From assembly GCA_947494335.1 (NCBI GenBank), contig CANLUT010000005.1, positions 213,828 to 277,827 on the forward strand: a DNA stretch of 64,000 nucleotides, in the 5' to 3' direction. This stretch comes from Oligoflexales bacterium. GTDB taxonomy: Bacteria; Bdellovibrionota_B; Oligoflexia; Oligoflexales; RGVZ01. This document shows, piece by piece, positions 45,942 through 54,235 of the stretch. Each line of letters starts with the position of its first letter. Positions within the stretch are counted from its first letter, which is position 1. The notes beneath the pieces are model-generated. The model ran no database searches, was not told where the DNA came from, and saw only the letters and a list, made by a program, of their open reading frames with translations. The position numbers were made by a program, and so were the translations under genes.

Positions 45942-46165
45942 GATGACCTCCTTGTGGCCTGGGGTCATGCCTAGCAAATTTTTGAAATGAGGTCATTGCG
46001 CGAAAATTTTCCACACTGAAGACGAAATCGCACAGTGTCCAGGCTCAATGTGATCACCCTCCAAAAAATGGGTGATGGGCTGGATAGACTGATGAGAACA
46101 ATTTGTTTAGTCGAGTGGTGCGGGGTCAAAGTGATCCTCGAAAAAAATTCGAAAAGGAGATTATG

Positions 46166-46696
46166 ATGAGAATCAAAACTATGTTGGGAACGCTGGGAGC
46201 GATCATCGCAGTCAATTCGTCAGTTGCGATTGCCGATCAAGGCGGGGATGATGAGCAGTTTCAGGCAGAGAAAATCAGGATACACTGTCAGTCAGATGGG
46301 GATGCTTCCTCTATGCTCGGGCAGAGTCAAGTTGATTTAGAGGCTGATCTTAAATTCACACTGAAGGTCAGAGATGATGGGGTGCGCGTCATCGAAGAGT
46401 TTGGAGGAAATATCTCTCTGGATCCAGGACAAGCGGTATCGCAAACGCTTGTTGCTCGTTTCGAAAACGAGGGTGCTACGGAGAATGTTGATTTTCATCC
46501 GCGTGTATACAAGGGATTTTCACAGTTTCGTAATATTAATGCGACCAGTGTTGTGGGCGAGCAGGCCCTGACAATGGTTGGAAATTTTTTGATTGAAAAG
46601 AATATAGACAAAGAAAAAATTCGTGCGGTCTACCAGTTTCAAGCTGGAGATAGCATGGGTGGCACGCTGCACTTTACCTGTAAGAAACAGTTTTAA
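46166..46696 (+). CDS. Exported protein, unknown function
   Basis: 176 residues from ATG 46166 (AAGGAG six bases upstream). Signal MLGTLGAIIAVNSSVAIADQ. Mature part beta-rich with two cysteines (IHCQSDGD, FTCKKQF) at the two ends, which could clip the fold: SQVDLEADLKFTLKVRDDGV and FENEGATENVDFHPRVYKGF. No family recognised. Converges on the degenerate receiver-TPR gene. Confidence 0.6.
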   Translation: MRIKTMLGTLGAIIAVNSSVAIADQGGDDEQFQAEKIRIHCQSDGDASSMLGQSQVDLEADLKFTLKVRDDGVRVIEEFGGNISLDPGQAVSQTLVARFENEGATENVDFHPRVYKGFSQFRNINATSVVGEQALTMVGNFLIEKNIDKEKIRAVYQFQAGDSMGGTLHFTCKKQF

Positions 46697-46714
46697 GTCT
46701 TTAGGGGCGGGAAT

Positions 46715-47974
46715 TCACGCGACGTCCAAGTCGTCCTTGGGAAGCTTTTGTGGGCTCTGTTTAAGGGTCTCAAGAGTTTTTTGAGCCTTCTTGTAATTTG
46801 GCTCCTTGATAAGGGCCAATTCTAGAAACTCCTTGGCTAACTCTGGACGCCCCCATTTTGCGTAGCAAAGCGCAATATTGTAGAAGAGCCTTGGGCTTTT
46901 TTCCTGCTGCGGCAGCACATATTGCGCTTTGCTGTAATGCTCCAGCGCCTCGGCGTAGCGCCCATCTTTTGCAAGCTCAATACCGTGAGTATTCAAATGC
47001 ACCGCGAAACGGTAGGCAAGGCTGGATCTGGACAGCAGAAGGCGCGTCTCCTCGAGATCATCTTTGGCAAATGTTACCTCTGCGAGGCCGTTAAGAGCCT
47101 TTGCGCACCATGCATCTTGATCGAGTGCGCTACGAAAATATGGTTCGGCCTTCCCCGGGTTGTTCAGAGCCAACTGTACTTCGCCCATGGCGACCAGGCG
47201 TCGGACCGAGCCTCGATTTTGCATATGCATTTTTTGAAGCAATGCATATGCACCCTGATGGTCGCCGGCTTGTCGTTTAATATCTGCCAGGCGGTTCCAT
47301 CCCCGAAAATAGTTAGGATGAGTATCGAGTGTCTTTCTTAGTGTCTCCTCGGCGCTTTGAAGGTTTCCGGTTTTAATTTGGAAACTGACGACAGCCTCCG
47401 TTTCAGCTAGGGAGGGGGTTGTCGATGGATCGCGTAGTTTCTTGATGGTGGCTGCGATCTTCTCGACAAAACCTGGTTGCGGTTGTTTTGGTGAATTGTC
47501 GATCGCGGCAGTTAACTTGGCCCAAACTGAGTCTTTAATGAAAGTGCGATATTTTGAAAAAATGTCATCTAGATGTTGTTGAATTTCTTTTGTCGCCTGA
47601 TCAATATCCTTTTCTCGAAGTCTCGGACGAACGACCCGCTTAACGCCAAGCTCGGCAAAGTAGATAACATCTTCATGAACAGGGTTGGTTGTAATGACAA
47701 TCACGCGGTCCGATGTGTCGAATTCCGGCGTTATTTCCAAAATTTCTTCCAAAATGGCACCGCCGCCGCGATGCTTTCCCTCCCAGTGGATAACGATACA
47801 TGAAGCCTTGGATAATCGACCCCAGCTTTGGCGAATCAGCGTATTGCTCGGTACCTTAATGCTTGTCACGGCGCCTGGTTGGACTGCACGCCTTGTGAAG
47901 TCCCATATCCAGGACGCATCGTCCAAGAAGATGAGGACTTCATTTTTGGTCAACTTGTCATTTACCTGCTGCAT
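46715..47974 (-). CDS. Degenerate receiver-TPR protein
   Basis: 419 residues. Residues 1-130 have receiver-domain layout: VLIFLDDASW (acidic pair Asp18-Asp19), SCIVIHWEGK where the phospho-acceptor Asp should be, VIVITTNP (Thr), and VVRPRLR with Arg replacing the conserved Lys. So it is a pseudo-receiver, not phosphorylatable by the usual route. From about 195 to the end are TPR repeats (NLQSAEETLRKTLDTHPNY, GKAEPYFRSALDQDAW, YAEALEHYSKAQYVLP). Probably a cytoplasmic adaptor. Similar receiver-TPR fusions exist in deltaproteobacteria. Ribosome site weak. Confidence 0.7.
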   Translation of the reverse strand: MQQVNDKLTKNEVLIFLDDASWIWDFTRRAVQPGAVTSIKVPSNTLIRQSWGRLSKASCIVIHWEGKHRGGGAILEEILEITPEFDTSDRVIVITTNPVHEDVIYFAELGVKRVVRPRLREKDIDQATKEIQQHLDDIFSKYRTFIKDSVWAKLTAAIDNSPKQPQPGFVEKIAATIKKLRDPSTTPSLAETEAVVSFQIKTGNLQSAEETLRKTLDTHPNYFRGWNRLADIKRQAGDHQGAYALLQKMHMQNRGSVRRLVAMGEVQLALNNPGKAEPYFRSALDQDAWCAKALNGLAEVTFAKDDLEETRLLLSRSSLAYRFAVHLNTHGIELAKDGRYAEALEHYSKAQYVLPQQEKSPRLFYNIALCYAKWGRPELAKEFLELALIKEPNYKKAQKTLETLKQSPQKLPKDDLDVA

Positions 47975-48142
47975 GCTTTAAAACTCATCTTAGACGTCTT
48001 TTTCAAGGTTTGTATCGGTCAGCTTGGCTTTCAAGATGAGACTTCGTCTTTGGCAATCGCATAATTAATGATTGATCGAGAGAATAAATCCTGACAGTTG
48101 CGAGGCGGTCTTTTTTGGGGGGGGGCGTGACCGTTCTTGCGT

Positions 48143-49348
48143 CTAGCCCATCCACGCAGAATTACCGAATCTTGTCCAGAAATTCATGAGGTAGACAACC
48201 GATCCAAACAGATAAAACCGCAGTAAGAATATTCGCGGTCGCGTTGGGAGCGTGGCAAAAATTACGGTCACAGCCCCCACATAGAAAAAGGGCGTTGCAA
48301 ACACATGACGGCCTAGGCTCATGAAAATCGGATACGTTAGAAAGGCGATCGCTGAATGTGCTGCGGCAATTAGTAGGCAAAGCGTTACTATCAAGGCCTT
48401 GGATTGTTGGGAATCATGTGTCAGTGATTGGTTCGTGGGTCTGCTACGATTTTTTAGATATGAGTAAATCAAAAGGCCAAGGAGCAGTGTCGGTAAATAA
48501 AAAGCCTGAATATCCCAAGTCAGAATGTTGTCGCTGCTGGAAACCGACTTGGGATTGGTGATCAGACTCCAGTAGAATCCAAATTTTCGATCCCAGTATT
48601 TTTGTGCGTCAAATGGTGCAAAGAAATTCTGGAACTTACCTTGGCAGTGGATTCCGTAAGGCAGGTAGCCAGCTAGCATTCCGGTCGCGGATAGCGCAAA
48701 CCATCTCGCCGTTTTTCGCAAAGCCTCAGGACGTTTCTCATCCTTTGGGAAAAGTAGCCAAACCATAGCGATCGCAATTATCGCAGCCAATAGAAATTGG
48801 AGCAGTATCGGTCGTGACGCACTCATCATCGCTGCTGTTACAAAAACACCCATAGCATAGACACGTGACTCCTCGCGCAAAATGTTTAGCGATAACAGTA
48901 GAAACGCGGTTGCCACCAAGCAAAAAAAGCTTTCTGGGTAGCCCAAAGCATGAAAGATAGAGTTTGGGTTTAAAGCAAATAGAAATACCGTCCACCACGC
49001 CCCTTCGTCGCCACATAGTCTCTGAGCGAGGGCCCAAATGAACCAAAGACTAAAGGCAAACATGCTGAGGCTTAGAGCATTTCCTACGTAAACATCCCAG
49101 TGTCCAGGAAAAAATCCTTGTACAACTCCCATGAGGGTAGGCCAAAGAGGATAAAACGCAGTTTCACTTGCCGATTCATAACCGCGTTTGGCGATGTTCA
49201 TGTAAAAGCTGTGATCAAACTTGATTGATGGTTCAACTAGATAGTTGCGTGCAATTTTGTCATTGAAGGGCAATGAGCACAAAAAAACGATGACAAATGC
49301 CGCAAGTGCTGAAAGCGCCGGATGTTTTTTGGAAATGCTGCCCAGCAC
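48143..49348 (-). CDS. PIG-V-like integral membrane mannosyltransferase
   Basis: 401 residues from GTG 49348, about ten hydrophobic segments. The first periplasmic loop reads SIKFDHSFYMNIAKRGY, then AFYPLWPTLMGVV, the D-x-x-x-Y...GY...F-P-L/W-P pattern of GT-C polyprenyl-phosphate-dependent enzymes in the PIG-V/GT76 group. It would transfer a sugar from a lipid carrier on the outer face of the inner membrane. Acceptor unknown; bacteria have no GPI anchors in general, so a glycolipid or protein is possible. A nine-G tract lies 18 bases past its stop codon. Confidence 0.75.
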   Translation of the reverse strand: MLGSISKKHPALSALAAFVIVFLCSLPFNDKIARNYLVEPSIKFDHSFYMNIAKRGYESASETAFYPLWPTLMGVVQGFFPGHWDVYVGNALSLSMFAFSLWFIWALAQRLCGDEGAWWTVFLFALNPNSIFHALGYPESFFCLVATAFLLLSLNILREESRVYAMGVFVTAAMMSASRPILLQFLLAAIIAIAMVWLLFPKDEKRPEALRKTARWFALSATGMLAGYLPYGIHCQGKFQNFFAPFDAQKYWDRKFGFYWSLITNPKSVSSSDNILTWDIQAFYLPTLLLGLLIYSYLKNRSRPTNQSLTHDSQQSKALIVTLCLLIAAAHSAIAFLTYPIFMSLGRHVFATPFFYVGAVTVIFATLPTRPRIFLLRFYLFGSVVYLMNFWTRFGNSAWMG

Positions 49349-49537
49349 GTTGGTCTCACAAAAGATGGGATTTGGTCAGTCGACTGAGTTTGATAGTAGG
49401 ATCTGGTCTTGAATTTGGCAAGATGAATGCACGGTGCTCTGCAATGCCGCCAATCGCGAATTTTTCTATTGGTAATGACAAATGATCGCGCGCATAATGC
49501 AGGGAGAACAAATTTTTCTGGATACAAGGAGCTACGC

Positions 49538-50212
49538 GTGAAGCGATTAATCATGACACTCATCTTTGCTACGACCACTACCTATGCGGCTCCAAACTCT
49601 TATCGCACCAACTGTTGTGAGGTGACGAATGCACCTAAGTGGCTCACTAATTTCAAATTGAGTGATATTGCTGCGAAGATGGAGCGCGACATGGGGTGGA
49701 GCATTCGCCGTGTGAAGGTGATTTTTCACGACACGGATGCGTCATTCAGTGGTGCCGCCAACCTCAACTTCTCGGCGAACGCGTTTTTCTCTCCTGCCCG
49801 TCAAACCATTGAGTTTAAGCCGCAAAAAGATCTTGAGACTTTTACGCCAACCTTTCGTCATGAGCTGTCCCATGTGATTTCCAATCAGAAGTTTAAAGGG
49901 GCGATTCCGTCTTGGCTTGAAGAGGGGTTTGCAAACTATCTTGGTAGCAAACGCAAGGTGGACTACAAGTGGCTTGCAGCTCAGGAACTTCCTGACGCAT
50001 CGCGATTATCTCATCCTCAGTCTGATGCGACCGGATCACAAATGCACTATCAGCTCTCAACGGCAACCGTCGAAATGATTGCTAAACGCTGTAATCTTAA
50101 GGACTTGTTGATGTTAACCACAGGTTCCAAGTTGACTAATTATCTCGAAACTTTCTGCAAAATAAAAGACATCAACGCGGAAGTGCGGACATGGGTCAAA
50201 AGCAAGGCCTGA
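49538..50212 (+). CDS. Secreted HExxH metallopeptidase-like protein
   Basis: 224 residues from GTG 49538 (AAGGAG six bases upstream); the frame is open back to 49427 without a ribosome site. Signal MKRLIMTLIFATTTTYAA. Zinc site His108-Glu109...His112 in RHELSHVIS, third ligand Glu129 in WLEEGFANY: the peptidase-MA-like pattern HELxH...EG.A. Cys pairs TNCCEV, RCNLKD and TFCKIKD. Probably a periplasmic peptidase. Monocistronic. Confidence 0.75.
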   Translation: MKRLIMTLIFATTTTYAAPNSYRTNCCEVTNAPKWLTNFKLSDIAAKMERDMGWSIRRVKVIFHDTDASFSGAANLNFSANAFFSPARQTIEFKPQKDLETFTPTFRHELSHVISNQKFKGAIPSWLEEGFANYLGSKRKVDYKWLAAQELPDASRLSHPQSDATGSQMHYQLSTATVEMIAKRCNLKDLLMLTTGSKLTNYLETFCKIKDINAEVRTWVKSKA

Positions 50213-50367
50213 CAACCCCTCTGGTTTGACTAAAGATTAACCATATCGATGTGCGAAGCCACCTTTGCATGCTTCGAATAACGGGTGACAATTGCGCCGC
50301 CCAATACTAGAAATAAGGCTCCGATTGGATTCATGTTTCCTTGGTCTAAAGCGGGGATTTTTTTGGC

Positions 50368-51327
50368 ATGCCTGAACAGCTTTCAAACCATCAGAAGTTT
50401 TCAAAGTTCGCTTGGTTCGTTCTTGGCTACACGGTGCTGGTGATCATGTGGGGCGCCTTTGTGCGTGCCACGGGAAGTGGCGCCGGTTGCGGGGAGCATT
50501 GGCCCCTGTGCGACGGCGAGGTGATTCCTCGTGAACCCAGTCTCGAGCGCATGATTGAATTTAGCCACCGTTTGACAAGTGGCGTCTCGCTTTTGTTTGT
50601 TGGTGGACTCTACATTTGGTCTCGGCAAATCTGGCCAAAGCTCCACCCAATTCGCAAGGCCGCTGGCTGGTCCCTCGTCTTTATTCTAGGCGAAGCCGCT
50701 GTTGGGGCGATGCTGGTTATACTTCGGCTTGTGGCTGACAATGACTCTGTACTCCGAGCGGTTGTGATTGCCATGCATCTGGTGAACACGTTTCTTCTTC
50801 TGTTCTGGCAAAGCCGCGTGGCCTTCCTGGCAAGTCCCAGGGGCGGGTCGCTACGTGAGGTTAAAAGTTCGAATCTAAAAATTGCACGTTTCAACGTCAT
50901 GCTTTGCATGACGGCCTTAGTTTTAACGGGTGCTGCAGGTGCTATAGTCGCACTTGGTGATACTTTGTTTCCTGCAAAATCCCTTGCGGAGGGTATGGCC
51001 GAAGATTTCTCGGCGACTGCGCATTTTCTCATTCGATTGCGTATTTGGCATCCGATGATTGCAGTGGGGGCGACTGTGTATATCGCTCTGCAGTGTCTGA
51101 TGTTACCGAAGGTTTTTGGTTCATTGATTCACCGTAAATGGGGCTACATTGTAGGTGGTCTTATGGTTATTCAATTGCTCGGTGGAATCGTAAATTGGCT
51201 TTTACTCGCGCCAGTATGGATGCAGCTTGTCCATTTGGGACTTGCAGACATCACATGGATCGCTTTGTGTATGTGGTATTTTAACACGGGGATGACGGCC
51301 GACGACCCCAAGGAGATTTTAACGTGA
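50368..51327 (+). CDS. ctaA: Heme A synthase (COX15/CtaA family)
   Basis: 319 residues, eight hydrophobic segments. The conserved first heme His is in MIEFSHRLTSG (His67); GSGAGCGEHWPLCDGEVIP is the family's extracellular loop with a Cys pair. A second half repeats the fold, with LRIWHPMIA and QLVHLGLADI carrying histidines. It oxidises the methyl group of heme O to make heme A for cytochrome oxidase. ctaB and oxidase genes are absent from the window. Its last four bases overlap the glpX start (GTGA). Confidence 0.92.
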   Translation: MPEQLSNHQKFSKFAWFVLGYTVLVIMWGAFVRATGSGAGCGEHWPLCDGEVIPREPSLERMIEFSHRLTSGVSLLFVGGLYIWSRQIWPKLHPIRKAAGWSLVFILGEAAVGAMLVILRLVADNDSVLRAVVIAMHLVNTFLLLFWQSRVAFLASPRGGSLREVKSSNLKIARFNVMLCMTALVLTGAAGAIVALGDTLFPAKSLAEGMAEDFSATAHFLIRLRIWHPMIAVGATVYIALQCLMLPKVFGSLIHRKWGYIVGGLMVIQLLGGIVNWLLLAPVWMQLVHLGLADITWIALCMWYFNTGMTADDPKEILT

Positions 51328-52283
51328 ATCGCAACCTAGCCCTTGAATTTGTGCGTGTGACAGAAGCGGCAGCTTTGAGCGCTGGTCGATGGATTGGTCG
51401 TGGTGAGAAAAACGCTGCCGATCAAGCTGCAGTTACGGCCATGCGAGAGTCATTCAACTCTATCGATTTTGATGGGCTTATTGTGATAGGCGAAGGCGAA
51501 ATGGACGAAGCACCGATGCTCTATATTGGTGAAAAAGTTGGCCAAGGAAAAGGCACGCGTATTGACATTGCTTGTGACCCACTTGAGGGAACGAGCATCA
51601 CAGCGAAGGGTGGTCCAGAAGCAATAGCGTGTATTGCTGCAGCTGAAGCCGGCGGGTTTTTGCATGCCCCTGACATGTACATGAATAAAATTGCAGTTGG
51701 GCCTGCAGCTCGGGGAGCCATCGATATCAGCAAAAGTGTAACCTGGAATTTGCGCGAAATTGCTAAAGCCACTCACAAGAGCATTGAAGATCTTTGTGTG
51801 ATTTTACTTGATCGCGATCGTCACAAAGACATCGTCAAAGAGGTTCGTGACTGTGGAGCCCGCATTCGCTTGATTGGTGATGGTGATGTGTCGGCAGCAT
51901 TGGCAACAGCCATGCCGGAAAGCGGTGTGGACGTTCTTCTAGGTTCGGGCGGCGCCCCGGAAGGTGTCATAGCTGCGGCTGCGCTGCGCTGCCTTGGTGG
52001 CGACATGCAGGCAACTTTGCTCTTTACGAGTGATGCTGAATGGGATCGGGCGAAAAAAATGGGAATTAAAAGCAAGGATCAAGTTTATGGGTTGACTGAC
52101 CTTGCGCGTGGGAATGTTATGTTTATTGCAACGGGAGTGACTGGGGGTAGTTTTCTGAAAGGCGTCCGCTATACCGGGGGAGGCGCGGCCACACATTCAA
52201 TTGTGATGCGCTCAGAGACAGGAACCATTCGCGAAATTGAAACCATGCATGCGTTTGACAAAAAGCCACGTTACGGTTGGTGA
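51324..52283 (+). CDS. glpX: Fructose-1,6-bisphosphatase class II
   Basis: 319 residues from GTG 51324 overlapping ctaA by four bases. Class II (GlpX) pattern: IVIGEGEMDEAPMLYIGE, the metal-binding DIACDPLEGTSITA, LIGDGDVSAAL and GSGGAPEGVIAAAALR, GVTGGSFLKG. It dephosphorylates fructose-1,6-bisphosphate (gluconeogenesis) and in some bacteria sedoheptulose bisphosphate. Second gene of the tight eight-gene run. Confidence 0.95.
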   Translation: MNRNLALEFVRVTEAAALSAGRWIGRGEKNAADQAAVTAMRESFNSIDFDGLIVIGEGEMDEAPMLYIGEKVGQGKGTRIDIACDPLEGTSITAKGGPEAIACIAAAEAGGFLHAPDMYMNKIAVGPAARGAIDISKSVTWNLREIAKATHKSIEDLCVILLDRDRHKDIVKEVRDCGARIRLIGDGDVSAALATAMPESGVDVLLGSGGAPEGVIAAAALRCLGGDMQATLLFTSDAEWDRAKKMGIKSKDQVYGLTDLARGNVMFIATGVTGGSFLKGVRYTGGGAATHSIVMRSETGTIREIETMHAFDKKPRYGW

Positions 52284-52287
52284 TCCA

Positions 52288-52824
52288 GTGTTGAAACCGT
52301 CACTGAAGCGAAAGTCACCATCCCCAAAGCGGTCATCATTAAAAAAGCTTAAGCCGGTAGTGGGCTGGCGTGAGTGGGCTGTGCTTCCCGATCTCGGTAT
52401 TTCAAAGATCAAAGTTAAAATTGATACAGGCGCCAAAACATCTTCATTGCACGCTTTCGATGTGACGATTGCAAAGCGTCAGGGGAAAAGCATGGTGCGC
52501 TTCAAAGTGCACCCGTTGCAAAAAAATACGCGTCGGATAGTTGAGTGTGAGGCGCGCCTACTCGAGTGGCGGCAGGTTACGGATAGTGGTGGAAAACGGA
52601 CGCTTCGACCGGTGATTGAAACCAGAGTTATGCTGGGTGCGCGCGAGGTTTTGGCTGAGGTCACTTTAATTGCCCGCGATGAAATGGGTTTTAGAATGCT
52701 TGTGGGGCGCCAAGCTCTGCGCAGCAATTGGCTTGTTGATCCGTCGAAAAGCTTTATTGCGTCAGATGACGTCGAAGTTTCGCGTGCGGTCGTTGTACCC
52801 GCAAGAAGCGACGAAGAAGAGTAG
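52288..52824 (+). CDS. RimB-like ATP-dependent zinc protease
   Basis: 178 residues from GTG 52288 (four bases after the glpX stop). Pepsin/retropepsin-like fold with IKVKIDTGAKTSSLHA, the conserved D-T-G-A-K-T-S-S motif of the RimB/ATP-dependent zinc protease family (PF05618), and later MLVGRQALRSNWLVDPSKS. RimB homologues work with RimK-type ligases on glutamate tails. RimK is not in the window. The longer frame back to 52237 overlaps glpX. Confidence 0.85.
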   Translation: MLKPSLKRKSPSPKRSSLKKLKPVVGWREWAVLPDLGISKIKVKIDTGAKTSSLHAFDVTIAKRQGKSMVRFKVHPLQKNTRRIVECEARLLEWRQVTDSGGKRTLRPVIETRVMLGAREVLAEVTLIARDEMGFRMLVGRQALRSNWLVDPSKSFIASDDVEVSRAVVVPARSDEEE

Positions 52825-52834
52825 GAGGGGTAAC

Positions 52835-53542
52835 GTGAACTCAAATCAAAAAAGTGAAACCTGGTTGGTGACTGGTGCGTCGCGCGGTATTGGTCTTGAG
52901 ATGGTGAAGCAACTTTTGTCATTGGGACGGACTGTAATCGGTGCCTGCCGAAATCCTGACGGAGCGCGTGATTTGTGGGAAATTCAGTCCGATTACAAAA
53001 CTCGATTTCGTCCGCTGCAACTTGATGTTTCAGATTCTGCCTCGATTGATGCGGCTGCGAAGTCCTTGTCCAATACCAGAGTGGATGTTCTGGTCAACAA
53101 CGCCGGAATATTGCGTGGGGCGGCTGAGCCCCTTTCCACGTTGAATATTGATGATGTGATCAAGAGTTTTGTTGTGAATGCAATTGGTCCATTGCAGGTG
53201 ACACGGGCATTTTTACCTCATTTGCAAATGTCATCGGCGCCTAAGGTGATTCAGGTGACATCGCGTATGGGATCGATTGATGACAACAAAAGCGGTGGGT
53301 ACTATGGTTACCGCATGAGTAAGACGGCTCTCAACATGTTCAATCGGTCTTTTGCCGCAGATTATAAGACCATTACGACAATTGTCATGCATCCAGGCTG
53401 GGTTAAGACCGATATGGGGGGGCACGGGGCGACAGCTGAAACCTATGATTCAGTGAAGGGAATGCTTTCGGTCATTGATGGATTGAGTCTTGGGGATAGT
53501 GGTCGGTTTTTGGATTATCGGGGACAGGATATTCATTGGTGA
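52835..53542 (+). CDS. Short-chain dehydrogenase/reductase
   Basis: 235 residues from GTG 52835, five bases after GGAGGGG. Classical SDR: NAD(P) loop VTGASRGIGLEM, LVNNAGIL, catalytic YGYRMSKTAL with Tyr and Lys, and VTSRMGS before it (Ser). Closest to C-signal-like SDRs (CsgA group), inferred from the VVNAIGPLQVTRAFLPHL stretch. Substrate unknown. Confidence 0.88.
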   Translation: MNSNQKSETWLVTGASRGIGLEMVKQLLSLGRTVIGACRNPDGARDLWEIQSDYKTRFRPLQLDVSDSASIDAAAKSLSNTRVDVLVNNAGILRGAAEPLSTLNIDDVIKSFVVNAIGPLQVTRAFLPHLQMSSAPKVIQVTSRMGSIDDNKSGGYYGYRMSKTALNMFNRSFAADYKTITTIVMHPGWVKTDMGGHGATAETYDSVKGMLSVIDGLSLGDSGRFLDYRGQDIHW

Positions 53543-53898
53543 TTAATTATTTAAAACCAATTGGGCTATTGCTCATCAGTAACATCTTTATGACATACGC
53601 TTGGTATGGTCATCTGAAAGATTTGCGCGCAAAGCCCTTATGGATAGCAATTGTGATCAGCTGGGGCGTGGCGTTGCTGGAGTATTGCTTTCAAGTTCCA
53701 GCTAATCGGATTGGTAGTGATTTGTATTCATTGGGCCAGCTTAAAATTATCCAAGAAGTGATCACGATGATTGTTTTTGCAGGTTTTGCCATTTGGTACA
53801 TGGGCGCTCCGGTCACACGAAACTTTTTTTATGCGAGTTTGTGTTTGTTGGGGGCCGTCTACTTTATGTTTCGCGACGGCTTTGTGCCGCCATCTTAG
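53539..53898 (+). CDS. DUF486 family membrane protein
   Basis: 119 residues, start GTG 53539 overlapping the SDR stop. Four hydrophobic helices; FMTYAWYGHLK and WGVALLEYCFQVPANRIGS, QLKIIQEVITMIVF are the DUF486 pattern (a half-size DMT-like transporter family). Transport substrate unknown. The SDR-DUF486 coupling is the conspicuous feature. Confidence 0.85.
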   Translation: MINYLKPIGLLLISNIFMTYAWYGHLKDLRAKPLWIAIVISWGVALLEYCFQVPANRIGSDLYSLGQLKIIQEVITMIVFAGFAIWYMGAPVTRNFFYASLCLLGAVYFMFRDGFVPPS

Positions 53899-53907
53899 GA
53901 GTTATCT

Positions 53908-54231
53908 ATGAGCGATTCACGATTGGTGTACTCGACGGACTCTGGGTCTCACAAAAACGACAAAGAAAAGTCAAGCGACTGGCAACAGTCAGCTGGTCCC
54001 GCCAAAATGCGCCTTGAAACAAATGGTCGTGGGGGCAAGGCTGTGACTGTGCTGTTTAATCTCCCGATGAACGAGGCATCTGCAAAAGAGCTTTTAAAAA
54101 CGATGCAGTCGTCATTTGGATGTGGCGGTGCGATCAAGGATAGCACCCTGGAGTTGCGTGGAGACGTTCGTACGAAGGTAGAAGCGTTGTTTAGTAAAAA
54201 AAATTTGAAGATTGTTCGGGCGGGTGGTTGA
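53908..54231 (+). CDS. SUI1/YciH family translation factor-like protein
   Basis: 107 residues, AGGAG six bases before the ATG. C-terminal 75 residues are a SUI1 domain (GRGGKAVTVLFNLPM, LKTMQSSFGCGGAIKD, LELRGDVRTKVEALF); the N-terminal part is a charged tail. YciH/eIF1-like proteins bind the 30S subunit and affect start-codon fidelity. In the ctaA-deoC run. Confidence 0.88.
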   Translation: MSDSRLVYSTDSGSHKNDKEKSSDWQQSAGPAKMRLETNGRGGKAVTVLFNLPMNEASAKELLKTMQSSFGCGGAIKDSTLELRGDVRTKVEALFSKKNLKIVRAGG

Positions 54232-54235
54232 GATC

